Positions 6,962 to 15,289 of a stretch of DNA of 64,000 bases are shown piece after piece. Numbering within the stretch: position 1 is the first letter of the stretch; each line of letters opens with the position of its first letter. Origin of the DNA: Oscillospiraceae bacterium (GTDB lineage Bacteria; Bacillota; Clostridia; Oscillospirales; Oscillospiraceae). The DNA lies in assembly GCA_015067495.1 (NCBI GenBank), contig SVMI01000003.1, positions 62,001-126,000 on the forward strand. Direction: 5' to 3'. The notes under the pieces are model-generated. The model was given only the letters and a program-made list of their open reading frames with translations, made no database searches and was not told where the DNA came from. The position numbers and the translations under genes are program-made.

Positions 6962-7663
6962 ATGAAACTGGGAATTATCGGTGCCATGCAGGTGGAAGTG
7001 GCGACCCTGAAGGAGAATATGAAGAATAAGACCGTCACCACCCGTGCCGGCATGGAGTTTTGTGAGGGCGAGCTGGAGGGCTTGCCGGCAGTTGTTGTTC
7101 AGTGCGGCATCGGCAAAGTCAATGCGGCACTGTGCGTGCAGGTGCTTGTGGACTGCTTCGGCGTGACTCATGTGGTCAATACCGGCATCGCAGGCTCGCT
7201 GTGCAACGAGCTGGACATTGCAGATCTGGTGGTCAGCCGCGATGCGATCCACCACGATTTTGATCTGCGCTTTTGGGGCAGACCCATCGGTCAGGTGCCG
7301 GGCTTTGACGTAACGGCATTTCCTGCCGATGAAAAAATGATCGAGATCGCCTTCGCCGCCGCCGAGGCGGTCAACGCCGGTCATACGAAGATCGGCAGAG
7401 TTGCCAGCGGCGATCAGTTCATCTGCAGCCGGGAGCAGAAGGAGAGGATCATCGCAGATACCCAAGGCATCTGCGCGGAGATGGAAGGAACAGCCATCGC
7501 GCAGGCGGCTTACCGAAACGGTGTTCCCTTTGTGATCCTGCGTGCCATCTCCGACAAGGCGGACGACAGTGCCGAGATGGACTATCCCACCTTCGAGGCG
7601 ATCGCTGCCAAACGCTGCGCCGAAGTGGTGCAGACCATGGCGAAGCAGCTCGGTCAAATATAA
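6962..7663 (+). CDS. mtnN: 5'-methylthioadenosine/S-adenosylhomocysteine nucleosidase
   Basis: This 233-residue enzyme hydrolyses the N-glycosidic bond of MTA, SAH and 5'-deoxyadenosine and supplies LuxS with its substrate. E12 (GAMQVEVATL), the glutamate in ICAEMEGTAIAQ and the catalytic aspartate in LRAISDKAD are the expected active-site residues, and the GIAGSL loop is present. It begins nine bases after luxS with AAGGAG as ribosome site. The pfs-luxS coupling is common in Firmicutes. Confidence 0.96.
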   Translation: MKLGIIGAMQVEVATLKENMKNKTVTTRAGMEFCEGELEGLPAVVVQCGIGKVNAALCVQVLVDCFGVTHVVNTGIAGSLCNELDIADLVVSRDAIHHDFDLRFWGRPIGQVPGFDVTAFPADEKMIEIAFAAAEAVNAGHTKIGRVASGDQFICSREQKERIIADTQGICAEMEGTAIAQAAYRNGVPFVILRAISDKADDSAEMDYPTFEAIAAKRCAEVVQTMAKQLGQI

Positions 7664-7670
7664 AAGGAAA

Positions 7671-7700
7671 GGGCGTGTTGCACAGTGCGGCAACACGCCC
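7671..7700. repeat. Hairpin GGGCGTGTTGC, second copy
   Basis: Bases 7671-7681 pair with 7690-7700 (11 bp) a few bases after mtnN. The stem is the same sequence as the one at 1600-1628, with a different loop. It may terminate or protect the luxS-mtnN transcript, but no U-tract follows. Confidence 0.55.
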
Positions 7701-7760
7701 TTGAAATATTATGGGGAGGGAAAGGGTGTCAACCCATGGGTAAGTATTTACAAGTTTCCC

Positions 7761-7866
7761 TGTCATCGCGAAGCCCGCAAGGGCTGTGGCGATCTCCCGT
7801 AACAAAGCACCGAATCAGTAGATTGTTGCAGGAGATTGCCACGTCGCTTTGCTCCTCGCAATGACA
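7761..7866. repeat. 106-bp inverted-repeat element (dispersed palindromic type)
   Basis: The element opens TGTCATCGCGAAGC and closes TGCTCCTCGCAATGACA, with inner arms GGCGATCTCC and GGAGATTGCC. It sits between two genes that converge on it. The outer motif (ATTGCGAGGAGC...GTGGCAATCTCC) is one I know as a multicopy intergenic element in several bacterial groups. It has no coding capacity. Confidence 0.65.
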
Positions 7867-7910
7867 TGGTAATTTGCAACAATTCCGAACGCAGGATGAT
7901 TGATAGTCGA

Positions 7911-9374
7911 TCAGAGGATCAGGCAAATGAGTCCCGTTGCGCCTTCGTTGACCACCCGGGTCAGCGTGCCGCGGAATTTGCCCCGCACATCATCCGGCAG
8001 ACGGATCACCTTGGCGGTCAAGCCTTCCTGAATCAGATCGTAGACGGATTTGCCGAAAATGTTGCTCTGCCAGAGCTTCTCCGGGTCTTCTCCTCCTAAG
8101 TAGGCGATCAGATCCTGCGACTGCTGCTCGCTGCCAACCATAGGACTGATCTCGGTATCGATGTCCACGCGGATCATGTGGATAGAGGGCGCACCTGCCT
8201 TGAGCCTGACACCATAGGCACTGTTTTTGCGCAGCACTTCAGGCTTCTGAAGGGTCATCTCCTCTGCGGTGGGCATGACGATGCCGTAGCCGGTTGCTTT
8301 GACTGCAGCCAAGGCATCAGCGATTTTGTCGTATTCCCGCTTGGTTTCGCTGAGCTTGGTCAAAAGCTCCAGAAGCTGTGCGTCTGTGGAGATGGTCATG
8401 CCCGCCCGGCTGCTGAGGATCTCGTAGAAGAGTGCTTCCGGCAAGCGGATGGTACAGCAGATCGCACCGCTGCCCAGATCAATGGATTTCACAGAGTACT
8501 CCTGCACCTGCTCAACTTCCTTGAGAGCGGTCAGTGCCTGCTCTGCCTGACCGAGGGCGTTGATCTGGGTGGCACATTGCAAAAGCTTTTCGTAGAGGGC
8601 TGCCTTAACGGGGTGATCCGTCTCCAGCGCATCCATCCACCGGGGAAGCCATACCCGCAGCTCCTGCATGGGGAAGGCGTAGAGCAGATCCTGCAGAAGG
8701 GCTGCGATGCCGTCGGCATCCAATGTCTGACAGTCCGCGACGGTTGCATCAATACCAAACTCGTTTTTCAGGTATTCCCTGACATTTTTCGCAGCCGCAG
8801 AACCGGGGGAACGGGAGTTGATGATCACAAGGAAGGGCTTTCCCGTTGCCTTCATGTCAAGGATCGCCCGACGTTCCGCGTCCACATAGTCCGCCCGGGG
8901 GATGTCTGTGATGGTGCCGTCGGTGGTTACCACGAGACCGATGGAGCAATGCTCCTCCATGACTTTTTTCGTACCCAGCTCTGCTGCCTCGGTCATGGGG
9001 ATCTCGTGATCGAACCACGGGGTCGTGACCATCCGGGGAACACCGTCCTCGTCAGCACCCACGGCACCGTTTACCATATAGCCCACCGAATCGATCATCC
9101 GAATGCGCAGCTTTACCTTGCCGTCGGGGGAGATCTCGATGGCTTCCTCCGGGACAAATTTCGGCTCTGCGGTCATAATGGTGCGCCCGGAGCCGCTTTG
9201 GGGAAGTTCGTCCCGCGCCCGCTCCTTGCGGTAGGGGTCGTCGATGCGGGGTATCACCAGCTCCTCCATGATGCGCTTGATCAGCGTGGATTTGCCCGTT
9301 CTGACGGGTCCGACTACTCCGATGTAAATATTGCCGCCGGTTCTTGCGGCGATGTCAGCATAGATCGTTTCCAT
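7911..9374 (-). CDS. spoIVA: Stage IV sporulation protein A (spore coat morphogenetic ATPase)
   Basis: SpoIVA polymerises on the outer forespore membrane using ATP hydrolysis and forms the platform for coat assembly. The 487-residue protein matches the usual length of about 492. The Walker A-like GPVRTGKST is at residues 22-30, followed by IPRIDDPYRKERARDELPQS and the Walker B-like IRMIDSVGYM. The C-terminal domain ends in hydrophobic residues (GATGLICLIL), which carry the membrane-targeting information in the family. The start at 9374 has AGGAGG six bases upstream; the ATG at 9389 overlaps that site. A hairpin at 9392-9413 lies in the leader. A weak sigma-E-like -10 (CATACCTT, minus strand 9433-9426) is the only promoter hint. 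Confidence 0.96.
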   Translation of the reverse strand: METIYADIAARTGGNIYIGVVGPVRTGKSTLIKRIMEELVIPRIDDPYRKERARDELPQSGSGRTIMTAEPKFVPEEAIEISPDGKVKLRIRMIDSVGYMVNGAVGADEDGVPRMVTTPWFDHEIPMTEAAELGTKKVMEEHCSIGLVVTTDGTITDIPRADYVDAERRAILDMKATGKPFLVIINSRSPGSAAAKNVREYLKNEFGIDATVADCQTLDADGIAALLQDLLYAFPMQELRVWLPRWMDALETDHPVKAALYEKLLQCATQINALGQAEQALTALKEVEQVQEYSVKSIDLGSGAICCTIRLPEALFYEILSSRAGMTISTDAQLLELLTKLSETKREYDKIADALAAVKATGYGIVMPTAEEMTLQKPEVLRKNSAYGVRLKAGAPSIHMIRVDIDTEISPMVGSEQQSQDLIAYLGGEDPEKLWQSNIFGKSVYDLIQEGLTAKVIRLPDDVRGKFRGTLTRVVNEGATGLICLIL

Positions 9375-9488
9375 AGCATGCCTCCTCATCCGGCAGGAGG
9401 GAAGGCTCCTGCCATGGTCTACAACAAGGTATGTCCGTAAAATTTGCTTTAGAACAAAAATAAAATTGTTTTTTGGTGAAAATAGTAT

Positions 9489-9517
9489 TTGACAAATGGG
9501 GTAAAAGCCTATATAAT
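9489..9517 (+). promoter_or_regulatory. Sigma-A promoter of the DUF177-rpmF operon
   Basis: A consensus TTGACA (9489-9494) and TATAAT (9512-9517) are spaced by 17 bases. Confidence 0.88.
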
Positions 9518-9548
9518 ATCAAGGCATGACTGCGAGGAGGGGGATAGT

Positions 9549-10049
9549 ATGCTTCTGGGGTTGTCAAAAATCATAGACTGCCCGGGTGCGTCCGTTTCCT
9601 TTTCCACCAGCGTGGACTTGAGTGATCTTCGATATGGCGAGAGCTATCCGGTCAGCGAGCCGGTCATGGCAACCGGCACAGTACGCAACACCGCTGGTGT
9701 TTTGGTAATGACCGGCAGCGTGCAGACCACCATCCACGGCGTGTGCGATCGCTGCGCCGAGGATTTTGATCAGGAGGTTCAGATCCCGATCAATGTGGTG
9801 CTGGTAACAGAGCTTAGCAATGAAGAAAACGAAGATGAGTGGGTATTCCCTCTGGAGGGAGACAGCGCCGATCTGGAAGACATCGTTCGCACGGTGTTCG
9901 TGCTGAATATGGACTCCAAATTGCTGTGCAAGCCGGACTGTAAAGGTATCTGCTGCCGCTGCGGCAGGAATCTGAACGCCGGTCCTTGTAATTGCCGGAA
10001 GGAGCTTGATCCCCGTTTCGCTGCTTTGAAGCAGCTTCTCGAGAAGTAA
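9549..10049 (+). CDS. DUF177/YceD-family protein (rRNA-associated, upstream of rpmF)
   Basis: This 166-residue protein has the DUF177 features: the central GVCDRCAEDF cysteine pair and the C-terminal LCKPDCKGICCRCGRNLNAG cluster, which probably binds zinc. Members are nearly always encoded immediately before rpmF. In bacteria and plastids the family is linked to 23S rRNA accumulation or processing. The start at 9549 follows GAGGAGGGGG; an in-frame codon at 9489 would lie inside the promoter and is rejected. rpmF begins 50 bases downstream. Confidence 0.88.
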   Translation: MLLGLSKIIDCPGASVSFSTSVDLSDLRYGESYPVSEPVMATGTVRNTAGVLVMTGSVQTTIHGVCDRCAEDFDQEVQIPINVVLVTELSNEENEDEWVFPLEGDSADLEDIVRTVFVLNMDSKLLCKPDCKGICCRCGRNLNAGPCNCRKELDPRFAALKQLLEK

Positions 10050-10099
10050 AACCATAAGAATGCTGCAAAATAAGCAGTTTGACCAAGGAGGTGTCATCC

Positions 10100-10285
10100 A
10101 TGGCTGTCCCTAAGTGTAAAGTATCCAAGGCCCGTCGTGATAAGCGTCGTGGCTCCAACTGGAAGCTGTCCGCTCCCAGCGTGGCCGTTTGCCCCAAGTG
10201 CGGCGAGCCCGTCATGCCCCACAGAGCTTGCAAGGCTTGCGGTACCTACAATGGCCGTCAGGTCCTGGCCGCCAAGGCTGACTAA
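10100..10285 (+). CDS. rpmF: 50S ribosomal protein L32
   Basis: This 61-residue L32 has the MAVPKCKVSKARRDKRR start and two zinc-knuckle cysteine pairs (CPKCGEP and CKACGTYNGR), so it is the C+ zinc-binding form. AAGGAGGTG precedes the ATG. It is co-transcribed with the DUF177 gene and followed by a strong terminator. Confidence 0.97.
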   Translation: MAVPKCKVSKARRDKRRGSNWKLSAPSVAVCPKCGEPVMPHRACKACGTYNGRQVLAAKAD

Positions 10286-10299
10286 GGCAGGAAGTATGA

Positions 10300-10326
10300 G
10301 AGGAAGGCTGTTGCCTTCCTCTTTTT
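10300..10326 (+). terminator. Intrinsic terminator of rpmF
   Basis: The arms 10300-10308 and 10313-10321 form a 9-bp stem with a TGTT loop, followed by TTTTT. Confidence 0.88.
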
Positions 10327-10371
10327 CCTTGTTGCGGATCTGTAAAACTTATATGAACCGACGGAAAAACA

Positions 10372-10400
10372 TTGATTTAGCGTTCGGTTTGTGAGATAAT
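10372..10400 (+). promoter_or_regulatory. Sigma-A promoter of the der-plsY-gpsA operon
   Basis: TTGATT (10372-10377) and GATAAT (10395-10400) are 17 bases apart, about 36 bases before the der start codon. Confidence 0.65.
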
Positions 10401-10436
10401 ACAAAAAGTGTATTTCCAAAGAAAGGAAGTGATCCC

Positions 10437-11768
10437 ATGGCAAAGCCGTTGGTTGCCATCGTGGGCAGACCCAATGTGGGTAAATCCATGCTGTTCAATA
10501 AGCTGACCGGTCAGCGCACCTCCATTGTCGAGGATACGCCCGGTGTCACCCGTGACAGAATTTACGGCGAGTGTGAGTGGTGCGGCCGTCATTTTTCGCT
10601 GGTGGATACCGGCGGTATCGAGCCGGGTACAGACAGCGATATGCTCAGGTTCATGCGCCGTCAGGCGGAGATCGGTATTGAACTGGCGGATGCTATTATT
10701 ATGGTTGTTGATGTTCGCAGCGGTGTTACGGCTGCGGATCAGGACGTGGCAACGATGCTCCGTAAGAGCAACAAGCCCGTCTGTCTGGCGGTGAATAAGT
10801 GCGACTCCATCGGACTGGTCAATCCCGATGTTTACGAATTTTACAGCCTTGGCATCGGCGATCTGTTTGAGACCTCTGCCATTCACGGTCACGGCACCGG
10901 CGATATGCTGGACTGGGTACTGGAAAATATTCCCGCTTACGACGAGGACGAGGAAGAAAGCGAGATCATCAAGGTCGCCATTGTGGGCAAGCCCAATGTA
11001 GGCAAGTCCAGTCTCTTAAACCGCATCCTCGGCGAGGAGCGTGTGATCGTTTCCGATGTTGCCGGCACGACCCGTGATGCCATCGACTCCTATTTTGAAA
11101 ATGAAACGGGCAAGTACTGCTTCATCGACACCGCCGGCATGCGCCGCAAGAGCAAGGTGGACGATGCCATCGAGCGTTACTCCAACATGCGCTCCATCAA
11201 TGCCATTGAGCGTGCGGATGTCTGCCTGATCCTGATCGATGCCAACGAGGGCGTGACGGAGCAGGATACAAAAATTGCCGGTCTTGTCCATGAGGCGGGC
11301 AAGGCGGCTATCATTGTCGTCAACAAGTGGGATGCCGTTGAGGATAAGGAAACCAACACCATGCGCGACATGGAGGGCGATGTCCGCAACGGTCTGAGCT
11401 ATATGCTCTATGCACCCGTGGTGTTCCTCTCCGCCATGACAGGACAGCGGGTGGACAAGCTCTATCAGGTCATTCAGGATGTTCACAAGCAGAACACCAG
11501 CCGCATCACCACCGGCGCGCTGAACAGCATCCTTGCCGATGCAACGGCTCGTGTGCAGCCGCCCAGTGATAAGGGTCGCCGTCTGAAGATCTACTACATG
11601 ACGCAGGCCGGCACAAAGCCGCCCCATTTCGTCATTTTCTGTAACGATGCAAGACTGTTCCACTTCTCTTATCAGCGGTATCTGGAAAACCAGATCCGTG
11701 AAGTTTTCGGCTTGCAGGGTACGCCCGTTCGGATCACCATCCGGCAGAAGGGTGATAAGGAGGACTAA
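10437..11768 (+). CDS. der: Ribosome-biogenesis GTPase Der (EngA)
   Basis: Der is an essential double-GTPase that acts in 50S subunit maturation. The 443-residue protein has the first G1 motif at residues 10-17 (GRPNVGKS), a DTGG G3 and NKCD G4. The second GTPase domain begins near residue 180 with GKPNVGKSS, DTAGMRRK and NKWD. The C-terminal KH-like domain includes TGTPVRITIR-type sequence at the end (LQGTPVRITIRQK). GAAAGGAAGTG is the ribosome site. It is followed by plsY two bases later. Confidence 0.97.
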   Translation: MAKPLVAIVGRPNVGKSMLFNKLTGQRTSIVEDTPGVTRDRIYGECEWCGRHFSLVDTGGIEPGTDSDMLRFMRRQAEIGIELADAIIMVVDVRSGVTAADQDVATMLRKSNKPVCLAVNKCDSIGLVNPDVYEFYSLGIGDLFETSAIHGHGTGDMLDWVLENIPAYDEDEEESEIIKVAIVGKPNVGKSSLLNRILGEERVIVSDVAGTTRDAIDSYFENETGKYCFIDTAGMRRKSKVDDAIERYSNMRSINAIERADVCLILIDANEGVTEQDTKIAGLVHEAGKAAIIVVNKWDAVEDKETNTMRDMEGDVRNGLSYMLYAPVVFLSAMTGQRVDKLYQVIQDVHKQNTSRITTGALNSILADATARVQPPSDKGRRLKIYYMTQAGTKPPHFVIFCNDARLFHFSYQRYLENQIREVFGLQGTPVRITIRQKGDKED

Positions 11769-11770
11769 GC

Positions 11771-12394
11771 ATGTGGTTTTCGATCCTGATCGGTATGCTG
11801 GCGAGCTATCTGCTGGGCAACCTCAACGGTGCGGTTTGTATGTCTGCACTGCATCATGATGATGTCCGCAGCCACGGCAGCGGCAACGCGGGTCTTACCA
11901 ACTTTATCCGCAATTACGGTGTCGGGCAGGCGATCTATGTGATTTTGATCGATGCCGGCAAGGCGGCTCTTGCCTGCCTGCTGACCGGCTTGCTGCTTGC
12001 TCCCTACGGACTTTATACCGAAGGCACCGCGCTGGGCGGTCTGGCTGTGATGCTGGGTCACGTTTTCCCGGCACTGCTGGGCTTTAAGGGCGGCAAGGGA
12101 ATCCTTAGCGGTCTGTTTATCGCTCTGGTGGTTGACTGGCGGATCGCGGTGATTATTTTGATCGTTTTTGCGGCTGCCTATCTGCTGACCCAGTATGTGT
12201 CCCTCGGCTCCGTGCTGGCTGCAACAGCCTTTGCGGTCAGCTTCGTGCTGCTTCATTTGGATAATCTGACCGTTGCCCTCAGCGGTGCGGCGATGGGTAT
12301 GCTGGCAGTGTTTATGCACAGAGGAAATATCGTCCGCCTGATCAAGGGCGAGGAACGGAAAACGAACCTTTTCGGGAAGGGGAAGAAGTCATGA
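11771..12394 (+). CDS. plsY: Glycerol-3-phosphate acyltransferase PlsY
   Basis: PlsY transfers the acyl group from acyl-phosphate to glycerol-3-phosphate, the first step of phospholipid synthesis, in the membrane. This 207-residue protein shows the family motifs GSGNAGLTNFIRNYG near residue 36 and LGFKGGKGILSGL near residue 99, within about five membrane helices. The start is two bases after der. It overlaps gpsA by four bases (ATGA), which couples acyl-acceptor synthesis to acylation. Confidence 0.95.
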   Translation: MWFSILIGMLASYLLGNLNGAVCMSALHHDDVRSHGSGNAGLTNFIRNYGVGQAIYVILIDAGKAALACLLTGLLLAPYGLYTEGTALGGLAVMLGHVFPALLGFKGGKGILSGLFIALVVDWRIAVIILIVFAAAYLLTQYVSLGSVLAATAFAVSFVLLHLDNLTVALSGAAMGMLAVFMHRGNIVRLIKGEERKTNLFGKGKKS

Positions 12395-13389
12395 AAGTTG
12401 CGGTGATCGGCAGTGGCGCATGGGGTACAGCCCTTGCAATCCGTCTGCATAAAAACGGACATGATGTAACCCTGTGGAGCTTTGAAAAGGATCTGATCCC
12501 CCAGATGGAAACGGAGCGGGTGAATATCCGCCTGTCGCAGGTGAAGCTGCCGGAAGGACTGCGCATCAGCGGGGATTATGCCTGCGCCAAGGGGTGCAAT
12601 ATGGTCGTCATTGCCAGTCCCTCTTTTCCGCTGCGCAGTGTCTGCCGGGGTGTTGCGCCCTATATTGATGAGGACGCGGTGGTCGTTTCTGTCGCCAAGG
12701 GCATTGAAAGCGGCACACAACTGCGTATGAGCGAGGTGGTGGAGCAGGAGACCGGTCACAAGGTGGTCGTGCTTACCGGCCCAAGCCATGCGGAGGAAGT
12801 GGCACTGGAGCTGCCCACAGCCTGCCTCGCCGCCTGCGAAAGTAAGGAAATGGCAGAGCTTGTGCAGGATGCATTCATGTCCGATGCCTTTCGGATCTAC
12901 ACCAGCCCTGACGCTGTGGGTGCGGAGCTGGGTGCAGCTCTGAAGAATGTCATCGCCCTTTGCGCCGGCATCAGCGACGGTCTTGGTTTTGGTGACAATA
13001 CCAAGGCAATGCTCATGACCCGCGGCTTGACGGAGATCGCCCGCCTTGGCGTTGCGATGGGTGCGAAGAAGGAAACCTTTGCCGGTCTTGCAGGCGTGGG
13101 CGATCTGATCGTCACCTGCACGTCCATGCACTCCAGAAACCGCCGCGCGGGCATTCTGATCGGTCAGGGTAAGACACCTGAGGAAGCCATGCAGGAGGTA
13201 GGTGCTGTTGTGGAAGGCTACTATGCAGCCCGATCCGCATGGGAGCTGTGCTGCAAACTTGGCGTTGATATGCCGATCGTTCATGCGGCTTACTCCGTCC
13301 TTTATGAGGGCATCAGTGCTGCGAAGGTAGTCGAAGCACTTCTGCATCGAAGCAAAAAAGCCGAATCCGAGGATGCCGGCTGGTTATAA
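12391..13389 (+). CDS. gpsA: NAD(P)-dependent glycerol-3-phosphate dehydrogenase
   Basis: GpsA reduces dihydroxyacetone phosphate to sn-glycerol-3-phosphate, the PlsY substrate. The 332-residue protein starts with the dinucleotide loop GSGAWGTALA at residues 7-16. The catalytic lysine region VSVAKGIE and the substrate site AELGAALKNVIALCAGI near residue 186 are both present, as is the NTKAMLMTRGL stretch. The start overlaps the end of plsY with GGAAGGGGAAG as ribosome site. Confidence 0.96.
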   Translation: MKVAVIGSGAWGTALAIRLHKNGHDVTLWSFEKDLIPQMETERVNIRLSQVKLPEGLRISGDYACAKGCNMVVIASPSFPLRSVCRGVAPYIDEDAVVVSVAKGIESGTQLRMSEVVEQETGHKVVVLTGPSHAEEVALELPTACLAACESKEMAELVQDAFMSDAFRIYTSPDAVGAELGAALKNVIALCAGISDGLGFGDNTKAMLMTRGLTEIARLGVAMGAKKETFAGLAGVGDLIVTCTSMHSRNRRAGILIGQGKTPEEAMQEVGAVVEGYYAARSAWELCCKLGVDMPIVHAAYSVLYEGISAAKVVEALLHRSKKAESEDAGWL

Positions 13390-13397
13390 GAAATGCA

Positions 13398-13429
13398 AAA
13401 CGGCTGACCCGACGGGTCAGCCGTTTTTT
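13398..13429 (+). terminator. Intrinsic terminator of der-plsY-gpsA
   Basis: An 11-bp stem (ACGGCTGACCC paired with its complement, loop GAC) is followed by six T residues. Confidence 0.9.
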
Positions 13430-13434
13430 GGCAG

Positions 13435-13464
13435 CAAAAAACGCCACCGAAAATCGGTGGCGTT
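13435..13464 (-). terminator. Intrinsic terminator of rpmB
   Basis: An 11-bp stem (arms 13440-13450 and 13454-13464, loop AAA) is followed on the minus strand by six T residues. Confidence 0.9.
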
Positions 13465-13479
13465 ATCAGCGCATGGTGA

Positions 13480-13668
13480 TCAGATCGCACGTTCAACCTT
13501 GTTGGAACGGAGGCATCTGGTACAGGCGTACACATGGCACGGAGTACCGCCCACAACCGCCTTAACACGCTTGACATTGGGCTTCCAAGTACGGTTGGAA
13601 CGTCTGTGGGAGTGGGAAACCTTAATGCCGAAGGTCACGCCCTTACCACAAAAATCACACTTAGCCAT
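13480..13668 (-). CDS. rpmB: 50S ribosomal protein L28
   Basis: This 62-residue L28 has the typical KCDFCGKGVTFG start, SHSHRRSNRTWKPN core and CTRCLRS end. The two CxxC pairs indicate the zinc-binding form. AGGAGGTG precedes the start. It stands alone between its own promoter and terminator. Confidence 0.97.
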   Translation of the reverse strand: MAKCDFCGKGVTFGIKVSHSHRRSNRTWKPNVKRVKAVVGGTPCHVYACTRCLRSNKVERAI

Positions 13669-13728
13669 TCACTGCACCTCCTATCTCCATGATAGTCTCA
13701 AAACATCGCCCTAAACAGGCACTTAGAT

Positions 13729-13757
13729 ATGATAACAAAGTTTGGCGAAAAAAGCAA
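13729..13757 (-). promoter_or_regulatory. Sigma-A promoter of rpmB
   Basis: On the minus strand TTGCTT (13757-13752) and TATCAT (13734-13729) are 17 bases apart. The leader is about 54 nt. Confidence 0.7.
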
Positions 13758-13834
13758 GTACTTTTTTCGTTTTTTTTGAAAAATATCAGGAAAATGTTGA
13801 AAAGTACCGTTATGTCTCCGAAAGCGGGGTGTTT

Positions 13835-15139
13835 TTACTCGTTGGGCAGGTCAGAAAGTTTCTGTTTCGGCAGCTTGGTGAGAATGAAGTGTGCAAATGC
13901 CAAAAGTCCGAGAGATAAAACAGCGGAAATCGCCGAGAGGATCTGCTGGGCGTAGACCGTCATACCGAAGAGGGTGTTGCCCATGGACTGGATCGTTTCC
14001 AGCAGCCATGCAGCAAGGAAAGAAATCCCGAAGCTGAAAATGCCGCTGATGCAGGCAACAAGGGATAAGCTGTACATATAGTAGGTCGGACCGACAAACT
14101 CAAGGAGCATATTGTGAGCGCAGGAAGAAAGCGCAAGATTACTGATACCGAACAGAATGGTGTAGACAACGATCAGCCATGCTGTTTCCGGCGCGGTAAA
14201 TGCACCGATCAGGAAGGAGAGAATGACACCGACCAGCCCCAGCTTCAGGCATAGCTGATGGGAGCGCCGGTCTGCCAGCTTGCCCATGGGTCGTGCCAAC
14301 AGCATGGTCGTAATATTTCCGACAGTGCCGATGATTTGAACAGTGCTGAGACTGAAGCCCAATTCATTGAGTTTATAGATGCCCTGAAAATTGATGGTAA
14401 TGGTGCTGGCAATCTGCCAGATAATGAAAAACAGCAGCATATAAAGGAAGCTTTTGCTGCCGAGCGTGTGACGCAAGACGTCCCGGATGCCGGTTGCGGG
14501 CTTGGAGTCGGAAGAATGCTGCGTTGTTCCGCGCATCATAATGACGGATATGATTGTAAAAACTGCTACAACGGCAAGAAAAACAGCGGTAATGAACAAA
14601 CCTTGTTCTACGTTGCCCGATTCCCGGTAGTAGTCACGGATCTCGCTGATGGCAATGGTAAAAACAATGGCGGTTGCGAGGGAGACGGCGTTGTTTGTTG
14701 CTCCGACGGTGCCACGCTCCCGATAAGAAATAAATGTATAGATGTAGCTGCTGAGCAGAGGCGATGCAAAGCTGACGATCAGTCTGCCGAGCATAAGGGA
14801 AGCAATGATCAAAGCCTGCTTGAGCTGTGTTTCCAGCGGCAGCAGCGCAAAGATATGTGTCAGCACAAACATGACCGCCATACCGCCGTATCCGAGGAAA
14901 ATGAGCGGTTTGGGGTTGCGGATCTTGTGACCAATGAAAAGCAGGAGGATCTGAACGAACGCCAAAAATCCGATGGCGGAATTCACAATGCCAATGGCGC
15001 CGTCATCCAAACCGACGTATTGAAGCACGTCAACAAGAAAAACATCTGACAGAAGCAGGGCGGAAATATAATTCAGCGCGCAAAGAGCGTAATAGGAAAT
15101 GCGGGATACGGATCTGCGTTTTAAGGCGTTGGCATCCAT
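13835..15139 (-). CDS. Major facilitator superfamily transporter
   Basis: This 434-residue protein has about twelve predicted transmembrane helices arranged in two halves, with a central loop near residues 200-220 (GTTQHSSDSKPATGIRD). The loop after helix 2 holds GHKIRNPKPL, and that after helix 8 holds ARPMGKLADRRSHQLCLKLG, both MFS motif-A positions. Nothing shows the substrate. GAGGAGG precedes the start. It is monocistronic with no regulator beside it. No clear terminator follows. Confidence 0.85.
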   Translation of the reverse strand: MDANALKRRSVSRISYYALCALNYISALLLSDVFLVDVLQYVGLDDGAIGIVNSAIGFLAFVQILLLFIGHKIRNPKPLIFLGYGGMAVMFVLTHIFALLPLETQLKQALIIASLMLGRLIVSFASPLLSSYIYTFISYRERGTVGATNNAVSLATAIVFTIAISEIRDYYRESGNVEQGLFITAVFLAVVAVFTIISVIMMRGTTQHSSDSKPATGIRDVLRHTLGSKSFLYMLLFFIIWQIASTITINFQGIYKLNELGFSLSTVQIIGTVGNITTMLLARPMGKLADRRSHQLCLKLGLVGVILSFLIGAFTAPETAWLIVVYTILFGISNLALSSCAHNMLLEFVGPTYYMYSLSLVACISGIFSFGISFLAAWLLETIQSMGNTLFGMTVYAQQILSAISAVLSLGLLAFAHFILTKLPKQKLSDLPNE

Positions 15140-15178
15140 AGACAGTTCCTCCTCAAAATGAGGTGTGATTTCACTGTC

Positions 15179-15206
15179 CTTATATCACAAAAACAAGAAA
15201 AGTCAA
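15179..15206 (-). promoter_or_regulatory. Promoter of the MFS transporter gene
   Basis: On the minus strand TTGACT (15206-15201) and TATAAG (15184-15179) are 16 bases apart. Confidence 0.6.
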
Positions 15207-15220
15207 TACTCTTTTATAAG

Positions 15221-15256
15221 AAAAAATCCCCACAAAAACAAGGTGTTTTTGTGGGG
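15221..15256 (-). terminator. Intrinsic terminator of the TtcA-type gene
   Basis: A perfect 13-bp stem (15228-15240 with 15244-15256, three-base loop) is followed on the minus strand by an adenine-complement run of six T residues. Confidence 0.9.
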
Positions 15257-15289
15257 CGGATTTGGAAGAAAACTGTCTTTAATCTGCGG

